Source: CAMPKL01 sp963817465 (GTDB taxonomy: Bacteria > Acidobacteriota > Terriglobia > Bryobacterales > UBA6623). Taken from it: a stretch of DNA of 64,000 nucleotides. Position 1 is the first letter of the stretch. Every line of letters begins with the position of its first letter. Both the position numbers and the translations under genes were made by a program. The DNA is taken from positions 949,236-1,013,235 of the forward strand of contig CAWFOP010000014.1 of assembly GCA_963817465.1 (NCBI GenBank). Reading direction: 5' to 3'. Shown piece after piece: positions 16,922-25,755 of this stretch. Below the pieces are notes generated by a model. It searched no databases. It was given only the letters and a program-made list of their open reading frames with translations, and was not told the DNA's origin.

Positions 16922-16960
16922 TTAACCCAACATTAACGGAGCATTCAACGACGGGTAACG
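16922..16960 (+). promoter_or_regulatory. Candidate response-regulator operator: four YAACS repeats
   Basis: TAACC, TAACG, CAACG and TAACG begin at 16923, 16934, 16946 and 16956, spaced 11, 12 and 10 bp, so they lie on one face of the helix. Tandem TTAAC-like sites at about 11 bp are typical for PhoB/PhoP-type dimers. The array lies between the regulator and the TIGR03437 gene, whose start is about 140 bp downstream. It may also serve the TonB receptor operon beyond. Confidence 0.4.
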
Positions 16961-17095
16961 AGGACATCGCTAGCGTGGAGGCTGCTTAGACGCAAACCTC
17001 GGCCTCAAGCCATTTCGCCGGGCGTGTGAGCGCGTCCGGCGACACTTTGCGAGTTCTGCAATCTGTAACACCTCGCCGTTCAAGTCAGGACAAAA

Positions 17096-17872
17096 ATGAA
17101 ACGCCAAGCCAAATACATCGCAATCAGTGTGCTTACTTTGTTGGCGGCCGTCGCGTCTCTTGCCGCGCAAGACAGCGTCACGATCGTCAACGCCGCCAGC
17201 TTCGAGGTTGGCAGGCCCCTGGCCCCCGGCTGCTGGGCCACTGCCTTTGCAGACTTCGGGTCGGTGGGTGTTGTCGAAACCTTCGCTGACAGCGTTCCCT
17301 TTCCCGCGACGCTTGGGGGCGTGCAAGTGCTGATCAACGGCGTTGCCTCTCCCATGAACTACGCCGGGCCGGCGCAGGTGAACTTTCTCCTTCCGGGCGC
17401 GACTGCCGTAGGTCGCGCAACGGTCCAAGTGACCGTCTCCGGGATGGTCACCTATGAAGGCTCGCTGCAGGTCTGGGACGTCAGTCCCGGTCTTCTCTCA
17501 ATCAATCCCGGCGATGCTCTCAAGCCCGGGGCGGTGCTGAATTCGGACTCCACTTTGAACTCCGAGTCGAACCCCGCGCAGCCGGGCGACGTGATCCAGA
17601 TCTACGGCGTTGGCGCCGATTTCGCCGAGCTGCCCGCGGACGGAGCTCCCGCTCCCACCGATCGCTTGATCAGCACTTCCACGCCGACCAAGGCTTATAT
17701 CTCGGTCGCCGAGGCGACGGTCCAATTCAGCGGACTCGCGCCCGGGTTGGTCAACGCTTGGCAATTAAACCTTATCGTCCCGAACGAAAGCTACATTTCG
17801 GGCGCCGTCCCGGTGTTCGCCGAAGTCGGCGGCTTGACGACGAATCCTATTTCGGTTTGGGTGGCGCAATAG
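17096..17872 (+). CDS. Secreted TIGR03437-type protein
   Basis: 258 aa: a Sec signal peptide (MKRQAKYIAISVLTLLAAVA, cleaved near LAAQ), then essentially one TIGR03437 domain of about 230 residues, a family seen mostly at the C-terminus of large proteins in Solibacter relatives. Typical elements are VNAASFEVGRPLAPGCWATA, LGGVQVLINGVASPMNYAGP, QVNFLLPG and GDVIQIYGVGADF near the middle. Here the domain stands alone, suggesting an independent surface or periplasmic module. Function unknown. It lies between a PhoB-type regulator and a TonB receptor on the same strand. Confidence 0.75.
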   Translation: MKRQAKYIAISVLTLLAAVASLAAQDSVTIVNAASFEVGRPLAPGCWATAFADFGSVGVVETFADSVPFPATLGGVQVLINGVASPMNYAGPAQVNFLLPGATAVGRATVQVTVSGMVTYEGSLQVWDVSPGLLSINPGDALKPGAVLNSDSTLNSESNPAQPGDVIQIYGVGADFAELPADGAPAPTDRLISTSTPTKAYISVAEATVQFSGLAPGLVNAWQLNLIVPNESYISGAVPVFAEVGGLTTNPISVWVAQ

Positions 17873-17964
17873 ACCCTTCATGGGCGTTCGGCCGACAACG
17901 AAACCAATAAAAGAGCGGCCGGAGTCACCTGCAAAATTCTTTGTTTACGTCTAGGCAGGTACGA

Positions 17965-20742
17965 ATGAAAAGCAGAATCCATGTTGTAGCCCTTGTTGGG
18001 CTGGTTGCGGCGCTGGCGGCGTATCCGAGCGCGCTGTTTGGCCAGCAAGGGAACGGAACGATCCTCGGGTTGGTGTTCAATGCCGGCAACGGCGAGCCCA
18101 TCCGCGGAGCGCAAGTCAGCGTCGAAGACGTCCCCGACGCGACAGCCGTGACGAACACCGACGGTCAGTACCAGTTGAGTCTGCCGGCCGGGGGATACAC
18201 GGTAACGATCAAGGCGGCCAATTTTTTGCCGACCGCTGTTCAAAACTTGGAGGTTGTCGCCGGTGAAACGGCCGATGGCAGCGCGGTGCTCTCCACATCG
18301 GCGGACGTTACGACCGTGGACGTCGTAGCTACCGTCGAAGCTTCCGAGGCGACGGCTGAGGCGCTCCTCATAGAACGAAAGCTCGCGCCGGTCGTCAGCG
18401 ACGGCATCAGCGGCGAGGAGATCCGCAAATCGACCGCCTCGGACGCGGCGGGCGCGGTGGAAAAGGTGACCGGCGTCTCGGTCACGGAAGGCGGTTTTGT
18501 CTACGTTCGGGGGCTCGGAGAGCGTTACAGCAACACGATGTTGAACGACGCCATGATCCCGACCACCGAACCCGAGCGGCGCGTGGTGCCGCTGGATCTG
18601 TTCCCGGCGGAGTTGCTCGACACGGTCAAAGTTCTCAAGACCTACACCCCGGACCTTCCCGGGGAGTTCTCCGGCGGCCTAGTGCAGCTCAAGACGGTTG
18701 AGTTCCCCACCGGAAAAATTTTCCGCGTCGGGATGAGTTACGGGTTCAACACGCGCACCACGTTTCAAGATGCAAGAAGCTACAGCGGGGGAGGCACGGA
18801 CTTTTTCGGCTTTGATGACGGCACGCGCAACTTGCCCGGCGACATCCCCGCCAATGACCGCGTATTCCCCGGCCGCTACTCGCCCGACGAGCTGCAATCG
18901 CTCGGCAGGTCTTTTTCAACGAATTGGGAGCCCGTCGCGAAACGTTCGATGCGCCCGTCGGTCGGGTATTCGATCGCCGCCGGCAACACGTGGGGAAAGT
19001 TGGGCATAGTCGGCGCGGCCACATTCACGAACAAGCCGCAGCGCTTCAGCGAGCTCCAACGCTTTCTCGTCAACACCGGCGGCGGCCAAGCCGGCATCCT
19101 CACGAACTATCCCGACTTCGTCGCCGACGACGAATCAGTTCGATTGGGCGCGGTCGCGAACGTCGCCTATCGGTTTACTCCCGGAACGAAGCTCGTATGG
19201 CGCAACACGCTCACCCGCGAGACGGAAAAGGAATTCCGCGAATTCAGCGGAACAAACGGGAGGCTCGACTCGGTTATCCAGAACCAGCGGATGCGTTGGG
19301 TGGAAAGAGGTCTGTTCTCAACCGGTCTTGAAGGGGAACACGTTCTCAGCGGCTTGGCCAACAGTCTGTTTCGGTGGCAGGTGACGTATTCCAAGTCAAA
19401 CAGAGACGAACCCGACATGCGCGAAGTCGTTCGCACGATACGAGACAACGGAACCACTCCGTTCCAAGCGCTTCCGCAGTCGGGGACGCGCTTTTACGAC
19501 TACCTGAAAGACCATATTTACGAGCCGCTGGTCGAGTGGGGCGTTCCGTTCTACAAGGGCTCCTTTTCAGGTCAGTTCAAAGTCGGGTTTCGAGGGACGT
19601 TTCGTCATCGAGATTTTTCGGCGCGCAGATTCCGGTTTGTTCCGGGTCGACTCAACTTGCTGAATCTGACCGATCCCACCAACGTCTTGCTGGGTCCGGA
19701 CAACATTACGCCCGACCTCTTCCAATTGCGAGAGAACACGCGGGGCACGGACCAGTACAGCGCCGACATGGACGTATACGGCGGGTTCGCCATGCTTGAC
19801 CTCTCGTTGGGAGGGAAATGGCGCGTGGTCGGCGGCGTCCGAATCGAGGACGCCAATATCGACGTGGAGACGATCGATCCGCTGGTGCCGGGCAGCGTGC
19901 CTACGACTGCTAATCTATCGAACCGCGATCCGCTGCCCAGCGTTAACGTCATCTACGCTCTCTCGCCCAAGCAGAACCTACGCTTCGGCTACGGGCGCAC
20001 CCTGAATCGACCCGATTTCCGCGAACTCTCGCCGTTCGATTTCGTCAATGTCCTCGGCGGATTCAGCTTCGCCGGAAATCCCGACCTCAAACGGGCCACG
20101 ATCGAGAACTTAGACGCGCGGTGGGAATGGTTTTTGGGAGGAAGCCAAGTTATAGCGGTCAGCTATTTCTATAAGAACTTCACGAACCCGATCGAAGTGA
20201 CCATCCAGCCCACCACGGGCGATTTGCGGCAAACGTACTTCAACGCCGCCGGCGCGAAAAATCAGGGCGTCGAGTTTGAACTTCGGAAGCGACTGGCGGC
20301 GGTGAGTCCTAAGTTGGCCGACTTCGCCGTACAAGCGAACTTCACCATCGTCGACTCGAACGTTCAACTAGGCGACGAGCAGCGCGGCCTCTTGACGTCG
20401 CTCTCCAGGCCGATGATGGGGCAGTCCCGCTACATCTACAACGTCGTCGGCGAATGGGCGAAGCCCCAATGGCGCAGCAGCGCTCGCGTATACACCAACT
20501 ATGTGTCGCGCAAGATTACGGACGTCGGAGCGCTCCAGCTGCCCGACATTTATCAAGAAGCCAACCACTTTCTTGACTTCGTATATCAGTACGACATTCG
20601 CGAAGGCGGGAAATGGACCATACGCTTTACCGCCGAGAATTTGACCGACAACCACTACCACTGGACCCAGGCCGACATCCTGCAACGCAGCTACCGGCTC
20701 GGGAGAACGTTCAGCATCGGTACGAGTTTCTCGGTTTTTTAG
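17965..20742 (+). CDS. TonB-dependent outer-membrane receptor with carboxypeptidase-regulatory N-domain
   Basis: 925 aa from the ATG at 17965; a Sec signal (to about ALFGQ) follows directly. Residues about 30-105 form a carboxypeptidase-regulatory/CNA-B-like domain (GTILGLVFNAGNGEPIRGAQ). The plug follows (AVEKVTGVSVTEGGFVYVRG, then DLFPAELLDTVKVLKTYTPD), and then a 22-strand-type barrel ending in Phe (TSFSVF). There is no clear TonB box, and the substrate cannot be read. A secreted partner gene follows after 41 bp and the pair ends in a terminator. The upstream response regulator and repeats suggest control by a nutrient signal, possibly phosphate; this is inference. Confidence 0.9.
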   Translation: MKSRIHVVALVGLVAALAAYPSALFGQQGNGTILGLVFNAGNGEPIRGAQVSVEDVPDATAVTNTDGQYQLSLPAGGYTVTIKAANFLPTAVQNLEVVAGETADGSAVLSTSADVTTVDVVATVEASEATAEALLIERKLAPVVSDGISGEEIRKSTASDAAGAVEKVTGVSVTEGGFVYVRGLGERYSNTMLNDAMIPTTEPERRVVPLDLFPAELLDTVKVLKTYTPDLPGEFSGGLVQLKTVEFPTGKIFRVGMSYGFNTRTTFQDARSYSGGGTDFFGFDDGTRNLPGDIPANDRVFPGRYSPDELQSLGRSFSTNWEPVAKRSMRPSVGYSIAAGNTWGKLGIVGAATFTNKPQRFSELQRFLVNTGGGQAGILTNYPDFVADDESVRLGAVANVAYRFTPGTKLVWRNTLTRETEKEFREFSGTNGRLDSVIQNQRMRWVERGLFSTGLEGEHVLSGLANSLFRWQVTYSKSNRDEPDMREVVRTIRDNGTTPFQALPQSGTRFYDYLKDHIYEPLVEWGVPFYKGSFSGQFKVGFRGTFRHRDFSARRFRFVPGRLNLLNLTDPTNVLLGPDNITPDLFQLRENTRGTDQYSADMDVYGGFAMLDLSLGGKWRVVGGVRIEDANIDVETIDPLVPGSVPTTANLSNRDPLPSVNVIYALSPKQNLRFGYGRTLNRPDFRELSPFDFVNVLGGFSFAGNPDLKRATIENLDARWEWFLGGSQVIAVSYFYKNFTNPIEVTIQPTTGDLRQTYFNAAGAKNQGVEFELRKRLAAVSPKLADFAVQANFTIVDSNVQLGDEQRGLLTSLSRPMMGQSRYIYNVVGEWAKPQWRSSARVYTNYVSRKITDVGALQLPDIYQEANHFLDFVYQYDIREGGKWTIRFTAENLTDNHYHWTQADILQRSYRLGRTFSIGTSFSVF

Positions 20743-20783
20743 GAAGTAGGAAACGAAACCGCACGATGAGTAAAGGAGCACTG

Positions 20784-22562
20784 ATGAGAGTAAGACCTCT
20801 TTTGACGCTTGCCGCGCTGCTGGGCGGACTGACGCTGCACGCAGCCGACGCCGGCGGGCCGAAATTCGCAAGCGTCAATATCATGGATGCGCAACGCGAG
20901 TTGGCGGGTTTGACCCGAGTCGACACCCCGGCGGCGATGTGGATCTGGAGCGACAAGTATGTTTATCAGCCAGGGGAGCAGCTCACCTTGCGCTGGACCT
21001 TGAAGCCGAACGGCGACTTGTTGCCCTACACGATCGTCGCTTACCGGCAAAACAACCAGACCGGCGAGAAGTTCTATATGCCCGGAGGCACGGGCGTGGC
21101 GACGGACATCTTCGGCAACACCGTCGACCAGGGCTTCGACATCGTCCGGCTGCCCGCGGCAGAGAAGGCCGTGGTATTGGGCGCGGGAGGCATGTTCCCG
21201 GCCGTGACGATACCCAACGAGCTCGGCATGCACACACTCGTCGTCCAATTGCGCGACTACACCGGAACGCGGATCATCAAGTCGGCCTACTGGAAGATCG
21301 GCGTGGTCGACGGCTTCGAGCCGCTCACCGGCGATATCACCGGCGAGACGAATCTGGTGAATACAAAAGCCTATAACCTATCGGGCGTCGTGTTGGTTCA
21401 CGATGGGGGCGTTCTGAACATCGAGGCAGGCACTTTCGTCATCGGTCAGCCCGGCTCCCAACCGCCTTCGGCGATCGTAGTCGGCAACACCGGCCGTATT
21501 GAAGCCAAGGGCAGCCGCAGCCGTCCGATCATCATGACGAGCTCATTGCCCTTCGGGCAGCGTCACGGCGGAGACTGGGGCGGCCTGGTCCTGTTAGGAC
21601 GAGCTCCGACGAACTGGCCGAACGGCGTCGGAAACATCGAGGGACTCCCTCCCGACCCGTCCACCGAATACGGCGGAACCGATCCGACGCACAATTGCGG
21701 AACCCTGCAGTATGTTCGCCTCGAGTTCGCGGGGGCCGAGCTTCGGCCGAACGATGAGATCAACGCCTTCACTTTCGGCGCTTGCGGAACCGGGACCACC
21801 GTGGATCACCTCGATTCGACTTACGGACTCGACGATTCGTTCGAATGGTTCGGCGGGACGATGAACGCCAGCTATCTTGTCTCCACTTATCCCCGCGACG
21901 ACCACTTCGACTCGCAGATCGGTTTCACGGGCAAGACCCAATATTTCATCGGTGTGGGCAACCTCGACGACACGAACCGCGGATTCGAGATCGACGATAA
22001 CGAAAACGACTTCGGCGCGGTTCCTCTCAACAAGCCGACTTACTACAACGGAACGCTCGTCGGCGTCGGCGACACATTCCAGGAAGGCGTCGACGAGGGC
22101 ACTGTGGCCGGCATGTACCTGCGCCGCGGCGCCGGCGGAAGCTTCAACAACATCATCATCCAAAACTGGGTCGATGGAGCCATCAACATCAACGACGACG
22201 CGACTCAAGCGCACCTCGGCGTCGACTTGACCATGAACGGCATCTTGATGTGGAAGAACGGCGTGGCCAGCGGCGCCGAAAACACAATCGCCGGCCAAAC
22301 GTCGGAGTTGGGACAGGCCTACGTCACGACCCAAGCGCCGAACATCTTGGTCGCCGATCCGATGTTGAAAAACCCCATGGAGTACAGCAACCCGAACTTC
22401 ATGCCGGGTCCGGGTTCGCCTGTTTTCCGGGCCAACTGGGTCCAGCCTCCCGATGACGGCGTTCTGGATCAGTCGGCGACATTCATCGGAGCCATGGGTG
22501 ACGTGGACTGGACTGAAGAGTGGACGAACTTCATTCAGGAACAGGACATGGCCGTCCAGTAG
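20784..22562 (+). CDS. Secreted partner of the TonB receptor, large beta-rich protein
   Basis: 592 aa. The ATG at 20784 has an AAAGGAG site 7 nt upstream and starts the signal peptide MRVRPLLTLAALLGGLTLHA, so it is preferred over the in-frame ATG at 20766. After an N-terminal Ig-like part (YQPGEQLTLRWTLKPNGD) comes a region seen in proteins that travel with TonB receptors: GRIEAKGSRSRPIIMTSS, GDWGGLVLLGRAPTNW, LQYVRLEFAGAE, DDSFEWFGGTMNA. It looks like a right-handed beta-helix. Probably a surface-exposed capture or accessory protein; I cannot name a substrate. Confidence 0.7.
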   Translation: MRVRPLLTLAALLGGLTLHAADAGGPKFASVNIMDAQRELAGLTRVDTPAAMWIWSDKYVYQPGEQLTLRWTLKPNGDLLPYTIVAYRQNNQTGEKFYMPGGTGVATDIFGNTVDQGFDIVRLPAAEKAVVLGAGGMFPAVTIPNELGMHTLVVQLRDYTGTRIIKSAYWKIGVVDGFEPLTGDITGETNLVNTKAYNLSGVVLVHDGGVLNIEAGTFVIGQPGSQPPSAIVVGNTGRIEAKGSRSRPIIMTSSLPFGQRHGGDWGGLVLLGRAPTNWPNGVGNIEGLPPDPSTEYGGTDPTHNCGTLQYVRLEFAGAELRPNDEINAFTFGACGTGTTVDHLDSTYGLDDSFEWFGGTMNASYLVSTYPRDDHFDSQIGFTGKTQYFIGVGNLDDTNRGFEIDDNENDFGAVPLNKPTYYNGTLVGVGDTFQEGVDEGTVAGMYLRRGAGGSFNNIIIQNWVDGAININDDATQAHLGVDLTMNGILMWKNGVASGAENTIAGQTSELGQAYVTTQAPNILVADPMLKNPMEYSNPNFMPGPGSPVFRANWVQPPDDGVLDQSATFIGAMGDVDWTEEWTNFIQEQDMAVQ

Positions 22563-22586
22563 TTTGGAACTGGTTTCGTTTCCTCG

Positions 22587-22627
22587 GAACCCTCGTCGGC
22601 CGCGGCAGTCGACGGGGGTTCTCTTTT
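22587..22627 (+). terminator. Rho-independent terminator of the TonB receptor operon
   Basis: A 12-bp stem (GAACCCTCGTCG with CGACGGGGGTTC, one G-U pair) and an 11-nt loop are followed by TCTTTT. It lies 25 bp after the partner gene, between it and the convergent murA. Confidence 0.8.
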
Positions 22628-22639
22628 GGGCTTCCGCGA

Positions 22640-23896
22640 TCAATCCAAGACGCGCACCGCCGCTCCCACCGCCGCAAGCTTGCTTGCCAGATCCTCGTAA
22701 CCGCGCTCGAGATGGTAGATGCGCTGCACGGTCGTCGCGCCCTCGGCTGCTAGAGCGGCGATGACCAGGCAGGCGCTGGCGCGCAAGTCGGAGGCCATGA
22801 CCGTCGCGCCGGAGAGAGATCCGCGCCCGCGGACCGTCGCACGGTTGCCGACGATGTCGATGTCGGCTCCCATCCGCATGAGCTCCGCGGCGTGCATGAA
22901 GCGATTCTCGAAGATCGTCTCGACGATGTGCGAAGGGCCTTCAGCCGCCGTCATCAGGGCCGTCCACTGAGCCTGCATATCGGTGGGGAAGCCGGGGTAC
23001 TCCGCGGTTGTCACATCGACGGCGTGCAGCTTGCCGCCGCGGCGGATGTGCAGAACGTCCGGGGCCGGCTGATCGATCTCGGCGCCGGCTTGTCTGAGCT
23101 TTTCGATAACCGCTTCGAGGTGACGCGGTTCGACGTCGCGCAGGATCAGGTCTCCCTTGGTCAGCGCCGCGGCGACGAGAAACGTTCCGGCTTCGATGCG
23201 GTCGGGGATGATGCGATGCGCGGCGCCGCGGAGCCGATCGACGCCGCTGATGCGGAGCTGGGATTCGCCCGCGCCGCTGATGCGGGCGCCCATCGAATTG
23301 AGCAACTCGGCGAGGTCGCTGACCTCCGGCTCGCGCGCGGCGTTCTCGAGCACCGTCTCGCCCGAGGCCAGAGCGGCGGCCATCATAAGGTCTTCGGTGC
23401 CGGTGACGGTGATCTTGGGAAAGACGATGTGTCCGCCCTGGAGACCGTTAGGCGCACACGCTTCGATATAGCCGGCTTCTTGAGTGATCTTGGCCCCGAG
23501 CTTTTCGAGCCCCAGCAGATGCAAATTGATCGGTCTGGCGCCGATGGCGCAGCCGCCCGGCATCGAGACTCTGGCGCGCCCCGCGCGAGCGACGAGCGGG
23601 CCGAGCACGAGGCTGGATGCGCGCATGGTCTTGACCAGCTCGTAAGGGGCTTCGGGCGACTTGATCTCGGCGACCTGGATCTTGCAGTGGCCGTTGCGCT
23701 CTTGCACCTCAGCCCCGATCGACTCGAGCAGCCGCAGCATCGTATTGATGTCGACCACGTGCGGAACGCGTTCCAGCGTGACGGGGTCGGCGGTCAGCAG
23801 CGTCGCCGCCAAGGCCGGGAGCGCGGCGTTTTTGGCGCCGCTGATGCGCACTTCGCCAGTGAGCGGCTTGCCGCCGATAATCTCCAGTTTCTTCAT
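22640..23896 (-). CDS. murA: UDP-N-acetylglucosamine 1-carboxyvinyltransferase
   Basis: First committed step of peptidoglycan synthesis: transfer of enolpyruvate to UDP-GlcNAc. 418 aa, standard length. The fold begins with GEVRISGAKNAALPALAA (catalytic Lys22 and Asn23). The loop PGGCAIGARPINLH carries Cys116, the residue attacked by fosfomycin, so the sensitive form of the site is kept. It is the last gene of the run HU, HIT, murQ, murA and starts 7 bp after murQ. Confidence 0.96.
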   Translation of the reverse strand: MKKLEIIGGKPLTGEVRISGAKNAALPALAATLLTADPVTLERVPHVVDINTMLRLLESIGAEVQERNGHCKIQVAEIKSPEAPYELVKTMRASSLVLGPLVARAGRARVSMPGGCAIGARPINLHLLGLEKLGAKITQEAGYIEACAPNGLQGGHIVFPKITVTGTEDLMMAAALASGETVLENAAREPEVSDLAELLNSMGARISGAGESQLRISGVDRLRGAAHRIIPDRIEAGTFLVAAALTKGDLILRDVEPRHLEAVIEKLRQAGAEIDQPAPDVLHIRRGGKLHAVDVTTAEYPGFPTDMQAQWTALMTAAEGPSHIVETIFENRFMHAAELMRMGADIDIVGNRATVRGRGSLSGATVMASDLRASACLVIAALAAEGATTVQRIYHLERGYEDLASKLAAVGAAVRVLD

Positions 23897-23903
23897 TTCC
23901 TAG

Positions 23904-24800
23904 TCAATCGCCGTGTAATTCTTCCAACGCGGCGCGCAGCACGCCGTGATGCTTGCTCAGCAAGTCACGGCTTTGGGCCAGCGTGAGCCCGCGCGCGACG
24001 AGGATCGCTTCGCGCGCGTCCGCCGCACCCTGGAGGGCCTGCTCCGCTTGCTCCCGGTTGACTCGGGCGACTTCCCTGACGATTCGCAGCGCACGGTCTC
24101 GCAGCTTGCCGTTGGTGGGCTGAACGTTCACCATCAGGTTGCCCAAGACATAGCCCAAACGCACCATCAGCCCCGTGGAAAGCATGTTGAGGACCATCTT
24201 CTGGGCGGTGCCGCTCTTCATGCGCGTGGACCCGCTGATGACCTCCGGGCCGGTGTCGGGCGCGATCGCGATATCAGCGTGCTCGAACAGGGCCGCGGCG
24301 GGGTCGGAGCTGAGGCCGACGGTCAAAGCGCCTGCGGCGCGAGCGTGGCGCAGGGCGCCGATCACATACGGAGTGCGTCCGCTGGCGGCGACGCCGAGCA
24401 CGGCGTCGGCCGCGGTCAGGCCATGGCGATCGAGCTCGGGCAGGGCGCCGGATGCGTCGTCCTCGGCGCCTTCGACGGCGTTGCGAAGCGCGCGATCTCC
24501 GCCGGCGATCAGAGCGATCACGCGGCCCGGCTCGAGATTGAATGTCGGCTTGAGCTCGGAGGCGTCGAGTACGCCGAGGCGGCCGCTGGTCCCTGCGCCG
24601 ACGTAAAACAGCCGACCGCCCCGGCGGAAACGCTGCTCCACGGCGTCGATCGCTTCAGCGATTCGCGGCAGCTCGCGGCCTACGGCCGCCGTCGCGGCTT
24701 CGTCCTCGGCGTGGATGATCCGGACCATCTCGACGGTCGAGACGGCGTCGATGCGAGCCGAGCGCGGATTGCGGCGTTCGGTTGCGATTTCGTTCGCCAT
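23904..24800 (-). CDS. murQ: N-acetylmuramic acid 6-phosphate etherase
   Basis: Removes the lactyl ether from MurNAc-6-phosphate to give GlcNAc-6-phosphate in cell-wall recycling. 298 aa. The SIS-domain signature VGAGTSGRLGVLDASELKPTF and ISGSTRMKSGTAQKMVLNML are diagnostic, with the catalytic Glu in AVEGAEDDASGA. Its position just before murA joins recycling with new wall synthesis. No anmK or MurNAc transporter is visible here. Confidence 0.95.
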   Translation of the reverse strand: MANEIATERRNPRSARIDAVSTVEMVRIIHAEDEAATAAVGRELPRIAEAIDAVEQRFRRGGRLFYVGAGTSGRLGVLDASELKPTFNLEPGRVIALIAGGDRALRNAVEGAEDDASGALPELDRHGLTAADAVLGVAASGRTPYVIGALRHARAAGALTVGLSSDPAAALFEHADIAIAPDTGPEVISGSTRMKSGTAQKMVLNMLSTGLMVRLGYVLGNLMVNVQPTNGKLRDRALRIVREVARVNREQAEQALQGAADAREAILVARGLTLAQSRDLLSKHHGVLRAALEELHGD

Positions 24801-24823
24801 CGGCGCGATCGCTCCTTGCGGGT

Positions 24824-25327
24824 CTAGCCGCGGCTCTGTGCGCCGGGGTCAGCGAACTCCGAGCGCAGCTTTTCGAGCGTTTGCCCGAGATCTTCGGGCA
24901 ACACGCGCGTCTCGCCGACGGTCGTCATGAAGTTCGAATCCGCCACCCAGCGCGGCAGCACGTGCATGTGAATGTGGCCGGCGACTCCGGCGCCCGCGGC
25001 GGCGCCGATGTTCATCCCAATATTGACGCCGTCGGCGCGGTATTGGCGGCGCACGGCGGCCTCGAGCCGCTGGGTCAGGCGCATCAGCTCCGCGAGCGTT
25101 TCGGCCGCGGAGTCGCTGAGATTCGCCTGATGTTCGTATGGAATCACCAGCGCATGACCGCTGGTGTAGGGGTAGCGATTGAGCACCACGAAATTGCGCT
25201 TGCCGCGATGCACGACCAGGTTCTCGTCGTCCTTATCTTCGGCGGCGATGGCGCAGAAGACGCAGCCTTCCTTGCGGGACGAATCCTTGATGTACTGGTA
25301 CCGCCAGGGGCTCCAGAGGTAATCCAT
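24824..25327 (-). CDS. HIT-family nucleotide hydrolase/phosphorylase
   Basis: 167 aa. The histidine triad is H118-I-H120-M-H122 (AGHIHMHVLPRW) and the zinc-binding CVFC pair is at residues 22-25. The N-terminal LWSPWRYQYI is typical of the Ap4A-phosphorylase-like HIT group of actinobacteria and acidobacteria. It probably acts on dinucleoside polyphosphates or AMP conjugates; the exact substrate is unknown. It starts 8 bp after the HU gene and is likely in the same mRNA. Confidence 0.9.
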   Translation of the reverse strand: MDYLWSPWRYQYIKDSSRKEGCVFCAIAAEDKDDENLVVHRGKRNFVVLNRYPYTSGHALVIPYEHQANLSDSAAETLAELMRLTQRLEAAVRRQYRADGVNIGMNIGAAAGAGVAGHIHMHVLPRWVADSNFMTTVGETRVLPEDLGQTLEKLRSEFADPGAQSRG

Positions 25328-25335
25328 CGAGCGAG

Positions 25336-25650
25336 TTATTGATCCGCGTGAAGCGGCTTGGCCGGCGGCGGCGGGCCTCCGTTGACGACATCGCGCAACT
25401 CTTTACTCGGCTTGAAGAACGGAATTGTCTTGGGAGGAACTTCGACTTTCTCCCCCGATTTCGGGTTGCGGCCCAAGCGACCCTTGCGCTCGCGCGTCCG
25501 GAAACTTCCGAATCCGCGGATCTCGACCTTATCTCCGTCCTTGAGCGAATCCACGATGCTGTCGAAAATCGTTTCGACAATGACTTCCGATTCCTTGCGC
25601 GTCAACTCGACGACGCGCGAAACCTCTTCGATCAAGTCGGCCTTGGTCAT
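25336..25650 (-). CDS. HU/IHF-family DNA-binding protein
   Basis: Histone-like DNA-bending protein, 104 aa from the ATG at 25650 (MTKADLIEEVSRVV). A GTG 57 nt upstream would add 19 residues with no family match. The core GFGSFRTRERKGRLGRNPKS and the arm ending VPFF-like (TIPFFKPSKELRDVV) are the HU/IHF signature. The tail NGGPPPPAKPLHADQ is an unusual short Pro-rich extension. First of the run to HIT, murQ and murA. Confidence 0.92.
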   Translation of the reverse strand: MTKADLIEEVSRVVELTRKESEVIVETIFDSIVDSLKDGDKVEIRGFGSFRTRERKGRLGRNPKSGEKVEVPPKTIPFFKPSKELRDVVNGGPPPPAKPLHADQ

Positions 25651-25755
25651 ATGTTGTTGAATCTCGACGCGGTTAGGAAGATTGGGCGCGGCGGTTTCGC
25701 CGCTCACCGCGCTATACCGAGGATGGTAACACGGCTAAGGTTCAAAGGCGCGCCG

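Noticed and set aside
17872..17965. Riboswitch upstream of the TonB receptor
   Set aside because: The gap of about 90 bp is too short and shows no cobalamin or other box.
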